In this document: piece by piece, positions 16,125 through 24,047 of the stretch
Layout of the letters: the number at the start of each line of letters is the position of its first letter
Numbering within the stretch: the first letter of the stretch is position 1
Assembly: GCA_031367325.1 (NCBI GenBank)
Contig: JANLPQ010000067.1
Span: forward strand, 1 to 40,350
Reading direction: 5' to 3'
Length of the DNA stretch: 40,350 bases
Source: JAAFIP01 sp031367325
Lineage (GTDB): Bacteria; Pseudomonadota; Gammaproteobacteria; Burkholderiales; Burkholderiaceae_C
Made by a program: the position numbers and the translations under genes
Notes under the pieces: generated by a model
Told to the model about the DNA's origin: nothing
What the model saw: the letters and a program-made list of their open reading frames with translations, nothing else
Databases searched by the model: none

Positions 16125-16885
16125 ACGCGTCAAACCAAACCCCATTAATTGAAGTACAAGGCCTGCACAGCTACTACAGCGCCAGCCACATTTTGCGCGG
16201 CATTGACTTTACTGTAGGCCATGGCGAAACTATTGGCCTGATGGGCCGCAACGGCATGGGTAAATCTACTTTGCTCAAATCCATCATGGGCTTGGTCAAG
16301 CCTGCGCGCGGCAGCGTGCACATAGCAGGCCAAGACATGACGGGTCACTCAGCCTATGAAGTGGCTCAGTTGGGCATTGCCTACGTGCCTGAAGGGCGCG
16401 GTATTTTTGGTAACCTGAGCGTCAAAGAAAATTTGATTATGGCGGCGCGTAAAGGTAGGCCCACCTGCACTGGCAACGGCACTATGGCTAGCAAAGGCGC
16501 ACCACAACACGACTGGACTTACGACCGGGTGCTAGACACCTTTCCGCGCCTGAAAGAGCGGCTTGGCCACGGCGGGCAGCAGCTGTCAGGCGGCGAGCAG
16601 CAAATGCTAACCATTGGCCGTGCACTGATGACCAACCCGGACGTATTGATTTTGGATGAAGCTACCGAAGGTTTGGCGCCGCTGATTGCCAGAGACATTT
16701 GGCGCATTTGCGAGACGATTAAACAAACCGGCATTAGCAGCGTGATTGTGGACAAAAACTATAAACACGTCACGCAGATCACCGACCGCAATGTCATTTT
16801 GGTCAAAGGTGAGGTAGTGTTTGCAGGAACCTCGCAGGAGCTTCATGCGCAGCCTGAACTCTTGGTGCGATACTTGGGAGTGTAG
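16121..16885 (+). CDS. livF: ABC transporter ATP-binding protein (LivF-like)
   Basis: The second ATPase of the uptake system (254 residues). Motifs are Walker A GRNGMGKST (42-50), the LivF-typical YVPEGRGIFGNLSVKENL, signature LSGGEQQMLTIGRAL, and Walker B DVLILDEATEGLAP. The H-loop position reads VDKNYKH rather than the EHN of many LivF proteins, so the catalytic switch residue is not obvious. The start overlaps the LivG-like stop by 4 bp. It is the last gene of the cluster, and a terminator follows 66 bp downstream. Confidence 0.93.
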   Translation: MNASNQTPLIEVQGLHSYYSASHILRGIDFTVGHGETIGLMGRNGMGKSTLLKSIMGLVKPARGSVHIAGQDMTGHSAYEVAQLGIAYVPEGRGIFGNLSVKENLIMAARKGRPTCTGNGTMASKGAPQHDWTYDRVLDTFPRLKERLGHGGQQLSGGEQQMLTIGRALMTNPDVLILDEATEGLAPLIARDIWRICETIKQTGISSVIVDKNYKHVTQITDRNVILVKGEVVFAGTSQELHAQPELLVRYLGV

Positions 16886-16951
16886 TTAGTCAAAATTCAA
16901 CATTTTTGGCAGCTTTGGCATAAAAAATCTGCTGATAAGTTAAAAATGGAC

Positions 16952-16982
16952 AAAAAAATGCCCGCTTGCGCGGGCATTTTTT
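16952..16982. terminator. Bidirectional terminator between livF and the 19-residue ORF
   Basis: TGCCCGC/GCGGGCA with loop TTGC is flanked by A7 and T6. It closes the liv-like operon on the plus strand and the small ORF on the minus strand. A nearly identical hairpin follows the Ala/Pro/Lys-rich gene at 25859. Confidence 0.9.
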
Positions 16983-16998
16983 CGCTTTGGGCGGCTAA

Positions 16999-17058
16999 TT
17001 ACTTAGCTGCTGGAGCTGCTGGCTTTTTGCCGGCTTTTTTCTTCATTTTCTTTGCCAT
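16999..17058 (-). CDS. 19-residue Lys/Ala/Pro-rich microprotein (hypothetical)
   Basis: The ORF encodes MAKKMKKKAGKKPAAPAAK and ends with TAA, directly followed by a strong terminator on its own strand. Upstream, AAGGATGA gives a good ribosome site 8-10 nt from the ATG. The peptide resembles the last residues of the 93-residue protein encoded at 25530-25811 (PMAKKHKKSKKAK...APAAK). It is very basic and would be expected to bind nucleic acid or other polyanions; function is unknown. Ribosome site, stop and terminator together make it more than a chance frame, but it has only 20 codons. Confidence 0.55.
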   Translation of the reverse strand: MAKKMKKKAGKKPAAPAAK

Positions 17059-17225
17059 GATAGTCATCCTTAGATTATGAGGGTTAAGATTCACCTGCTT
17101 TTCAACAAGTGCTTCAGTGTAACCAATAAGACGCCCCTACTGGTACATCAACACAACGTAACGGCTTTTGTTTTAGTTGACAAAAGCACACGCTGCAGCA
17201 ATAAAACTACAGCCATTTACATAAA

Positions 17226-17243
17226 TTAAGGGTAAACCCTTAA
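17226..17243. promoter_or_regulatory. Palindrome upstream of the ABC half-transporter gene
   Basis: TTAAGGGT-AA-ACCCTTAA is a perfect 8-bp inverted repeat ending 15 bp before the GTG start at 17259. Its position suits a repressor site or a leader hairpin masking initiation. Confidence 0.45.
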
Positions 17244-17258
17244 AAACCTACTATCGCC

Positions 17259-18764
17259 GTGCCCACGCCCTACACAAAGCTTACATTTACTCCCCGCAAT
17301 TTTGCGGGCCTTCTGCTGTGCCCGCCTTTCTACGGCATGTTGGCTTTGTTAATGGTGGAGGCCGCATTGGCGGCGCTTACCACTTGGTTGGTTATCAAGG
17401 CGGGGCAAGATCTGGCTAACGAAGATTTTTTGATCGCGGACTTTGGCTACATTGTCTTGGCACAGTCTGCCTCGTATGCGATAGGTGCCATCAGCTGGAT
17501 TTATGCTGAGCGTGCAGGCTTTGGTGCGTTTGGCCGATACATGCTGCGTTTTGCCCGCGAAAACCGAAGCGACGCGCGCTTGTTTGCCGCCAGCAGCCAG
17601 CGCGAAAAGGTTGAGCCGTTTTTAACCAACGAATCTTTTCACTTGATTTTTGAAATCATCTATGAGCTGGAAGCCGACCTTAAGCTGCTGTTTAGCCTGC
17701 TGTTTAATGCCATCGTGCTGGGTTTTGCGATTGACGCGGGCTTGCCCTTCGTATACGGCGGTGTGTTCATTGCATTGATGCTGCTGCAATACGCCGTGCG
17801 CAAATGGATCAATACCCTGTATGCAGAAAACCAGCGCGCCACTAACAGCATGACCGCCCGCACCTACACCGCGTGGGACAACATCACCAGCGGCAACCGC
17901 TACAACTTTCGCATTTGGCACGCAGGCTTTAAAGTGCGCCTGCGCGACGCCCTAAAGGCCCAAATACGCGCCATCATGGCCAAGCAAGGCATAGCAGCAG
18001 GCAGCGGCATTGCGTCGCTGCTGGTTATCATGGCCTATCTTGCCTTCGTGGCAGGGCACAACGCAGAAAATACTGCCTTGCTCATTGCGCTGGCAGCCAC
18101 ACTGCCCCGACAAATTGAACTGTCCTACAACGTGCACGACCTGGCCGCGGGCTGGAGCGACATGCAAGCCCTGTGGACGCGCATGGTGGGCGCCAGTACC
18201 GCGATGCAGGCGCAAGCAGACGACGACTTTAACGACCGTATCCGTATGGCTGACCTGCGCCTGACCTACGTACCGCCCAGCACAGCAAGCAACATGCGAG
18301 AGGGCAGTGCTACGCTGTTGCCGCTGGCCAGTTTTGACGCAGCCTGTGCCATGCTGCCCCAGCTGCAGCGAGGCACCGTGCAAGTGCGCGGCGGCAATGG
18401 TGCAGGCAAATCAACCCTGCTGGCAGCGCTGAAGCACCATATCGGCTCTAGCGCTTACTACTGGCCCACCAGCACCAAGCTAGCTTTTGAATTTGCAGCG
18501 GCTGAAACTGCAGCCATAGAAGAGATTGACGAGGACAACGAGGCAGCAGATGACGCTAACCAAGCGGTCGCCAGCAACGGTTTTTCGTCAGGCGAGCGGC
18601 AACTGCAGTCGCTGACCGAGATCGTACGCAAAACTAGCGCCAAGGTATATTTACTAGACGAATGGGACGCTAACCTAGACGCCACTAACCGGGCCAAAGC
18701 CCAAGCTTTAATTGATGAACTTGCAGCACGCAGCTTAGTGGTCGAAATTTCGCACCGCGCATAA
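17259..18764 (+). CDS. Atypical fused ABC transporter half-molecule (membrane plus ATPase)
   Basis: A 501-residue protein with an N-terminal membrane domain (hydrophobic segments near 25-48, 62-82, 145-180 and 250-285) and a short C-terminal ATPase domain. ATPase motifs are Walker A GGNGAGKST (378-386), signature FSSGERQ (442-448), Walker B VYLLDE (463-468) and H-loop His499. Only about 56 residues separate Walker A from the signature, roughly half the usual helical insert. That interval holds an acidic run (EEIDEDNEAADD) and no obvious Q-loop. The chain ends right after the H-loop. It starts at GTG with no clear ribosome site. It is divergent from the microprotein gene and not in an operon with a partner. 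I cannot assign a substrate. Confidence 0.75.
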   Translation: MPTPYTKLTFTPRNFAGLLLCPPFYGMLALLMVEAALAALTTWLVIKAGQDLANEDFLIADFGYIVLAQSASYAIGAISWIYAERAGFGAFGRYMLRFARENRSDARLFAASSQREKVEPFLTNESFHLIFEIIYELEADLKLLFSLLFNAIVLGFAIDAGLPFVYGGVFIALMLLQYAVRKWINTLYAENQRATNSMTARTYTAWDNITSGNRYNFRIWHAGFKVRLRDALKAQIRAIMAKQGIAAGSGIASLLVIMAYLAFVAGHNAENTALLIALAATLPRQIELSYNVHDLAAGWSDMQALWTRMVGASTAMQAQADDDFNDRIRMADLRLTYVPPSTASNMREGSATLLPLASFDAACAMLPQLQRGTVQVRGGNGAGKSTLLAALKHHIGSSAYYWPTSTKLAFEFAAAETAAIEEIDEDNEAADDANQAVASNGFSSGERQLQSLTEIVRKTSAKVYLLDEWDANLDATNRAKAQALIDELAARSLVVEISHRA

Positions 18765-18783
18765 ATCATCGCGCCACTTGCAA

Positions 18784-19587
18784 TTACAACAACGCACGTA
18801 CCTCATTGGCAGCGGCCAGCATACTGTGCATGTGTCGTTGTACAAGCAACGGTGTTGTAGTGTTGATCTTGACAGGTAACGCAGCGTCGGTGGCCATCAC
18901 CACATTGAGCGCCGCTACCACCACCCCCGCATTGTCGCGCACAGGCACAGCCAAGGCCTGAACGCCCAGCTCATGCTCTTGGTTGGCAGCGCAATAGCCT
19001 TGCGCACCTACTGTTGCCATCAAGGCCTTCCACTGCGCTTTGTCGCACAGCGTGTAGGGCGTTAAACGTGGCAGTACCCGGCCCTTGAGCCAATCGGCAA
19101 GCTGTGCCTTGCTATATTGTGCTAACAGCACCCTGCCCGTGCTGGTAGCAAACGCAGGCAAGCGAGCGCCTAAATGCGTGCCAAACGGTAGCGCGCGGCT
19201 GGCAGTGCGCTGCTCGCCACTGCGCGCCACAATTACCACGTCTGCATCGTCCAGCACCGCCACAGAGACAGCGCAGTCTAAGCTAGCACTTAAGCGGTTG
19301 AGCGTGGGCTGCACTACGCGCGGTAGCCTGGCCGAGGCTAGGTAGTTGCCTGCCAGCCGCAGTACACGTACACCCAACCAATAGAAGCCCTGGTCGCCTT
19401 CTAAATATCCCAGCGCCTGCAGCGTGAGCAAGTGTCTGCGTGCAGCCGCGCGTGTAATGCCCGCACGCAGCGCAACCTGGGTTGCATTCAAGCGTTGACG
19501 CTCGGCACTAAAGGCCTCTAGCACCGACAGCGCTTTGACTGCGCCTTCGATGACATCAGCTTTAGCTATGTTATTTAACAATTGCAT
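18784..19587 (-). CDS. IclR-family transcriptional regulator, probable regulator of pobA
   Basis: A 267-residue IclR-type regulator. The N-terminal winged helix (about residues 12-72, VKALSVLEAF...ITRAAARRHLLTLQALGYL) is followed by the C-terminal effector domain with HLGARLPAFATSTGRVLLA. It is divergent from pobA, the arrangement of the PobR/PcaU-type regulators of aromatic catabolism, so 4-hydroxybenzoate-responsive control of pobA is likely but inferred. The start is uncertain. ATG at 19587 is used here; an in-frame TTG at 19605 would add six residues. Neither has a clear ribosome site. A perfect inverted repeat covers the start region. Confidence 0.88.
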   Translation of the reverse strand: MQLLNNIAKADVIEGAVKALSVLEAFSAERQRLNATQVALRAGITRAAARRHLLTLQALGYLEGDQGFYWLGVRVLRLAGNYLASARLPRVVQPTLNRLSASLDCAVSVAVLDDADVVIVARSGEQRTASRALPFGTHLGARLPAFATSTGRVLLAQYSKAQLADWLKGRVLPRLTPYTLCDKAQWKALMATVGAQGYCAANQEHELGVQALAVPVRDNAGVVVAALNVVMATDAALPVKINTTTPLLVQRHMHSMLAAANEVRALL

Positions 19588-19626
19588 TGCGCGATTATCG
19601 TGCAAATAAACTATTCATCGCGCAAT
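19586..19626. promoter_or_regulatory. Inverted-repeat operator candidate between the IclR regulator and pobA
   Basis: ATTGCGCGAT (19586-19595) and ATCGCGCAAT (19617-19626) are perfect 10-bp inverted arms, 31 bp apart centre to centre (three helical turns). IclR-type regulators of aromatic catabolism such as Acinetobacter PcaU and PobR bind 10-bp palindromic repeats of this kind. One arm overlaps the regulator's ATG, which suggests autorepression. Confidence 0.6.
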
Positions 19627-19697
19627 ATTTACCAAAGTAAGACTACGTACAAAAGCATCGTTTTATGCTGTTTTACGTTTATTGGAGACATTTGTTT

Positions 19698-20873
19698 ATG
19701 CGCACCCAAGTTTGCATCATCGGCGCTGGCCCTGCGGGCTTACTGCTAGGCGCGTTACTACACCAAGCGGGCATTGACAACATCATTGTCGAGCGCCAAA
19801 GCGGCGACTACGTGCTAGGCCGCATCCGTGCAGGCATCTTGGAGCAAGCTACTGTAGACGCCTTGGTCCAAGCCGGTGTTGGTAGGGGTGTGCAGGCCCA
19901 TGGGCATGTGCACCACCATTTAGAGCTGGTCTTTAACGGCCAGCGCCACAGCATAGAGCTGACCCAGCGCACCAGCGGCAAAGTAGTCACCGCATATGGT
20001 CAAACCGAGGTTACCCAAGACTTGATGGCCCACCGGGCTGCTACGGGGTTGACTAGTGTTTACGAAGCCAAAGACCTGTCGCTGCACGACTTTGATTCAA
20101 CCCGGCCTTGTGTGCGCTACATGCACGGCGGCAAAGCGCACAGCATTGAGTGCGACTTTATTGCGGGTTGCGATGGATTTCATGGTGCCAGCCGTGCCAG
20201 CGTGCCAGCACGCAGCATTACCGAGTTTCACAAAGACTACCCCTTTGGCTGGCTAGGTGTACTGGCCGACGTGCCGCCCGTGTCGCCGCACGCCATCATC
20301 TATGGCAACAGCAAGCGCGGCTTCTCACTGTGCAGCATGCGCAGCCTGACGCGTAGCCGTTACTACGTGCAATGCCCCATCACCGACAAAGTGGGTGACT
20401 GGAGCGACGAGCGCTTTTGGACTGAACTAAAGCTGCGGCTAGACGAAGACACCGCCAGCCGCATCGTCACCGGGCCGTCGATTGAAAAAAGCATTGCACC
20501 GCTGCGCAGCTTTGTAGCCGAGCCGATGCGTTTTGGCCGCTTATTCTTGGCAGGTGACGCAGCGCACATCGTGCCACCCACTGGTGCCAAAGGACTTAAC
20601 CTAGCCGCTAGTGACGTGAAGATGTTGTTTGACGCCTTGCGCGACTATTACCTTGATACATCTGAGGCTGGAATAGACGGATATTCTCAGCGCGCGCTGT
20701 CTAAAGTTTGGCGCGTAGAGCGCTTTAGCTGGTGGCTTACCTCGCTGATGCACCGCTTTCCTGACAGCGCAGGATTTGGGCAAAAAATGCAAGAGGCAGA
20801 GCTGGCTTACTTGATGAGTTCTGAAGCGGCGCAAACCATGTTGGCTGAGAACTATGTTGGGCTTAGTGTGTAG
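19698..20873 (+). CDS. pobA: 4-hydroxybenzoate 3-monooxygenase
   Basis: A flavoprotein that hydroxylates 4-hydroxybenzoate to protocatechuate using NADPH and O2, the entry to the protocatechuate branch of the beta-ketoadipate pathway. Its 391 residues align along their length with Pseudomonas PobA. Features are FAD GAGPAG (9-14), the RIRAGILEQ loop, and the second FAD site FLAGDAAHIVPPTGAKGLNLA. Substrate-pocket residues Tyr202, Ser213, Arg215 and Tyr223 correspond to Tyr201, Ser212, Arg214 and Tyr222 of the P. fluorescens enzyme. The start at 19698 has a GGAG site; an ATG at 19665 in the same frame is not supported by homology. No ring-cleavage genes are in the window. Confidence 0.97.
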   Translation: MRTQVCIIGAGPAGLLLGALLHQAGIDNIIVERQSGDYVLGRIRAGILEQATVDALVQAGVGRGVQAHGHVHHHLELVFNGQRHSIELTQRTSGKVVTAYGQTEVTQDLMAHRAATGLTSVYEAKDLSLHDFDSTRPCVRYMHGGKAHSIECDFIAGCDGFHGASRASVPARSITEFHKDYPFGWLGVLADVPPVSPHAIIYGNSKRGFSLCSMRSLTRSRYYVQCPITDKVGDWSDERFWTELKLRLDEDTASRIVTGPSIEKSIAPLRSFVAEPMRFGRLFLAGDAAHIVPPTGAKGLNLAASDVKMLFDALRDYYLDTSEAGIDGYSQRALSKVWRVERFSWWLTSLMHRFPDSAGFGQKMQEAELAYLMSSEAAQTMLAENYVGLSV

Positions 20874-20898
20874 TCGCTACCCAAGCTGCACACTACAC

Positions 20899-20968
20899 AA
20901 AAACTATAGTACTATTAATTAAATAGCTGCTTGAGCATGTTCTACTTGGGTTACAAGCCTAAATCATA
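20899..20968 (+). repeat. Dispersed repeat copy 5
   Basis: An intergenic forward copy: AAATAGCTGCTTGAGCATGT followed by TCTACTTGGGTTACAAGCC. It lies between the pobA stop and the clpA terminator. Confidence 0.85.
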
Positions 20969-21007
20969 TAAAAATATGCTGATGTAAAGTCACTTTCAGC
21001 ACCACAT

Positions 21008-21043
21008 AAAAAAACCTGCCTTGGAACACCAAGACAGGTTTTT
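21008..21043 (-). terminator. Rho-independent terminator of clpA
   Basis: A 12-bp stem (AACCTGCCTTGG with CCAAGACAGGTT, one position a G-U pair in minus-strand RNA) has loop AACA and a U7 run on the minus strand, 20 bp after the clpA stop. Confidence 0.88.
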
Positions 21044-21062
21044 AAATGAAGTGATGGGTCAA

Positions 21063-23378
21063 TCAGCCCGCTGCAGTTTCTTCAGGCTCAGACTTGATCT
21101 TGCCTTTTTTCTCTGGCAAGGGCTGAATATCCAGAGTAATTTTGTCGTCTGCACCCACGTCTACCGTTAGCAATCCGCCGTCTACCAGCTTGCCAAACAG
21201 TAGCTCGTCAGCCAGCGCTTTGCGAATGGTGTCTTGAATCAAACGCTGCATCGGACGCGCGCCCATCAACGGGTCAAATCCGGTTTTAGCCAAGTGCTTG
21301 CGTAGCTTGTCGGTAAAGGTAGCGTCCACCTTCTTCTGGTCTAGCTGGGTTTCTAGCTGCAGCAAGAATTTGTCCACCACACGCAAAATCACGTCTTCGT
21401 TCAGCGCCTTGAAGCTGACCATGGCGTCCAAGCGGTTGCGGAACTCAGGCGTAAACAGGCGCTTGATATCAGCCATCTCGTCGCCCGCTTGACGCGAGTT
21501 AGTAAAGCCAATGGTGGACTTGTTCATCGTCTCGGCACCCGCGTTGGTGGTCATGATGATGATGACGTTTCTAAAGTCCGCCTTGCGCCCGTTATTGTCC
21601 GTCAATGTGCCGTGGTCCATCACCTGCAGTAACACGTTAAAGATATCGGGGTGGGCTTTTTCAATCTCATCGAACAGCAGCACCGCGTGCGGCTTTTTAC
21701 TGATTGCTTCGGTAAGCAAACCGCCTTGGTCGAAACCTACGTAACCCGGAGGCGCGCCAATCAGGCGGCTCACAGCATGGCGCTCCATGTATTCGCTCAT
21801 GTCAAAGCGAATCAGGTCGATGCCCATGATGTTGGCCAGCTGTTTGGCAGCTTCTGTTTTGCCCACACCTGTAGGGCCGCTAAACAAGAAGCTGCCAATC
21901 GGCTTGTCGCCACGGCCCAAGCCGCTGCGCGCCATTTTGACGGCGGCAGACAAGGCCTCTAGCGCAGGGTCTTGCCCAAACACTACGTTCTTCAAATCAC
22001 GCTCGATATTGCGTAGCTTGCTACGGTCGTCGTTGCTCACACTGGCAGGCGGAATGCGTGCAATCTTTGCCACGATTTCTTCCACTTCGGCTTTGCTAAT
22101 GGTTTTCTTGCGTTTGTTAGCAGGCAAAATGCGCTGCGCAGCACCCGCCTCGTCAATCACGTCAATCGCTTTGTCTGGCAATTGGCGATCGTTGATGTAT
22201 TTGGCGCTCAGTTCGGCTGCGGCTTGTAGCGCGCTCAGCGCGTACTTCACGCTGTGGTGCTCTTCAAAGCGGCTTTTAAGGCCCTTCAAAATGTCCACGG
22301 TTTGTTCCACCGTAGGCTCGACCACATCCACCTTTTGGAAGCGACGTGCCAGAGCGGCGTCTTTTTCAAAGATGCTGCGATATTCGGTAAACGTAGTTGC
22401 ACCAATGCATTTGAGTTGTCCGTTAGACAACGCAGGCTTGAGCAAATTAGACGCATCCAGCGTACCGCCTGATGCAGCACCTGCGCCGATCAGTGTGTGA
22501 ATTTCGTCGATGAACAAAATGCCGTGCGGCTTGTCTTTGAGCGACTTTAGAACGCCTTTTAAACGCTGCTCAAAATCGCCACGGTATTTGGTACCAGCCA
22601 GCAATGCGCCCATGTCCAGCGAATAAACCACTGCTTCGGCCAAAATCTCGGGCACGTCTTTTTGCGTGATGCGCCATGCCAAGCCCTCAGCGATAGCGGT
22701 CTTACCCACGCCGGCTTCACCCACCAGCAATGGGTTATTTTTACGGCGGCGGCATAAGATTTGGATCACGCGCTCAACTTCGTAGTCGCGGCCAATCAGC
22801 GGGTCTATCTTGCCGTCTTTGGCCATCTGGTTTAAGTTAACGGTGTACTGCTCTAGTGGCGAGGCTTTTTCGCTTTTCTCATTGCCACCTTCTTCTTGCT
22901 GCTCGCCGCCCTCACCTGCCTTGGCGGGCTCGGGTGGGTCGGATTTTTTGATACCGTGGGCAATAAAGTTCACCACGTCTAAGCGCGTCACACCTTGCTG
23001 GTGCAAATAATACACAGCATGTGAGTCTTTTTCACCAAAAATGGCTACCAGCACATTGGCGCCAGTCACCTCTTTTTTGCCATTCCCCGTGCTTTGCACA
23101 TGCATGATGGCGCGCTGGATCACGCGCTGAAAACCTAGTGTAGGCTGGGTGTCCACCTCATCGGTGCCAGCCACTTGGGGGGTGTTGTCTTTGATAAAGT
23201 TGGCCAGCGATTTTCGCAGGTCATCAATATTGGCTGAGCAGGCGCGCAGCACTTCAGCCGCGCTGGGGTTGTCTAGCAAAGCTAGCAGCAAATGCTCAAC
23301 CGTAATGAACTCATGGCGTTGCTGGCGCGCTTCGACAAAAGCCATGTGGAGGCTGACTTCAAGTTCTTGTGCAATCAT
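21063..23378 (-). CDS. clpA: ATP-dependent Clp protease ATP-binding subunit ClpA
   Basis: AAA+ unfoldase that feeds substrates to ClpP, including N-degron proteins delivered by ClpS. Its 771 residues have an N-terminal double Clp-N domain (about 1-145), a charged Gly/Glu linker (149-171), AAA module D1 (Walker A GEAGVGKT, 220-227) and module D2 (Walker A GPTGVGKT) with the arginine-finger region FTPEFRNRLD. The sequence STIGF between D2 motifs is the expected ClpP-docking loop. The lack of a long middle domain separates it from ClpB and ClpC. It lies 59 bp downstream of clpS in the usual clpS-clpA order. A strong terminator follows. Confidence 0.97.
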   Translation of the reverse strand: MIAQELEVSLHMAFVEARQQRHEFITVEHLLLALLDNPSAAEVLRACSANIDDLRKSLANFIKDNTPQVAGTDEVDTQPTLGFQRVIQRAIMHVQSTGNGKKEVTGANVLVAIFGEKDSHAVYYLHQQGVTRLDVVNFIAHGIKKSDPPEPAKAGEGGEQQEEGGNEKSEKASPLEQYTVNLNQMAKDGKIDPLIGRDYEVERVIQILCRRRKNNPLLVGEAGVGKTAIAEGLAWRITQKDVPEILAEAVVYSLDMGALLAGTKYRGDFEQRLKGVLKSLKDKPHGILFIDEIHTLIGAGAASGGTLDASNLLKPALSNGQLKCIGATTFTEYRSIFEKDAALARRFQKVDVVEPTVEQTVDILKGLKSRFEEHHSVKYALSALQAAAELSAKYINDRQLPDKAIDVIDEAGAAQRILPANKRKKTISKAEVEEIVAKIARIPPASVSNDDRSKLRNIERDLKNVVFGQDPALEALSAAVKMARSGLGRGDKPIGSFLFSGPTGVGKTEAAKQLANIMGIDLIRFDMSEYMERHAVSRLIGAPPGYVGFDQGGLLTEAISKKPHAVLLFDEIEKAHPDIFNVLLQVMDHGTLTDNNGRKADFRNVIIIMTTNAGAETMNKSTIGFTNSRQAGDEMADIKRLFTPEFRNRLDAMVSFKALNEDVILRVVDKFLLQLETQLDQKKVDATFTDKLRKHLAKTGFDPLMGARPMQRLIQDTIRKALADELLFGKLVDGGLLTVDVGADDKITLDIQPLPEKKGKIKSEPEETAAG

Positions 23379-23437
23379 GGTGTGATTCTTTCTAGGTTGC
23401 CCGGTGTGAGAACAATGTCTCTACCGTAACGATACGC

Positions 23438-23794
23438 TTAATTTAGGGGTTCGCTCACGCATTGCAATGGGTGACCTGACTTTTTTGCGGCTTCTGTGAC
23501 TTGGTCCACTTTGGTGGCCGCTACATCTTTACTAAAAACACCGCATACGCCCTTACCATCTAGGTGGATTTTGAGCATAATTTGCGTGGCTGTCTCACGG
23601 TCTTTGTTAAAAAACTCTTGAATAACCAGAACGACAAACTCCATCGGGGTGTAATCGTCGTTCAGCAGCACCACTTGGTACATTTGCGGAGGTTTAACTT
23701 TTTGTGGAAGCCGCTCCAACACTACCGTGCCATCGCCGTCGTCTATGGCGGGTCTGGTACGCGGCGCAGCGGGTGGGGGTACTTTAGTTGCCAA
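23438..23794 (-). CDS. clpS: ClpA adaptor protein ClpS
   Basis: Adaptor that recognises N-degron residues and hands substrates to ClpA. The conserved core KPPQMYQVVLLNDDYTPMEF and the second motif KGVCGVFSKDVAATK match ClpS proteins. Including an unconserved, Pro-rich N-terminal tail of about 33 residues it has 118 residues. The start is a TTG at 23794 with no clear ribosome site. An internal start shortly before the core is possible, since the tail is not conserved. It is co-directional with clpA. Confidence 0.93.
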   Translation of the reverse strand: MATKVPPPAAPRTRPAIDDGDGTVVLERLPQKVKPPQMYQVVLLNDDYTPMEFVVLVIQEFFNKDRETATQIMLKIHLDGKGVCGVFSKDVAATKVDQVTEAAKKSGHPLQCVSEPLN

Positions 23795-24001
23795 TTGTGA
23801 GTCCAGTTAACTTAAAGCATTAAGAATGCGTCTACTATTTGCAGCATTCGTAATATATTAAGCGAGATTCTACGATGCTGCACACTTTCAGGCATGGCTT
23901 GGCTGCAATTGCCACTTTTATCAATGTTAACTAATTGGTGACAAGGCAGATAGATTCAAGGTGGCGCATAGATTCACGCGCAAATAGTCTAAAAAGCCCA
24001 T

Positions 24002-24025
24002 AAAAAAGGGGGCCCGCAGGCCCCT
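24002..24025 (-). terminator. Rho-independent terminator of icd
   Basis: A GGGGCC/GGCCCC stem with a 4-nt loop is followed on the minus strand by a U6 run, 23 bp after the icd stop. Confidence 0.85.
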
Positions 24026-24047
24026 GTTGACATACGCCTGTTGCGCT

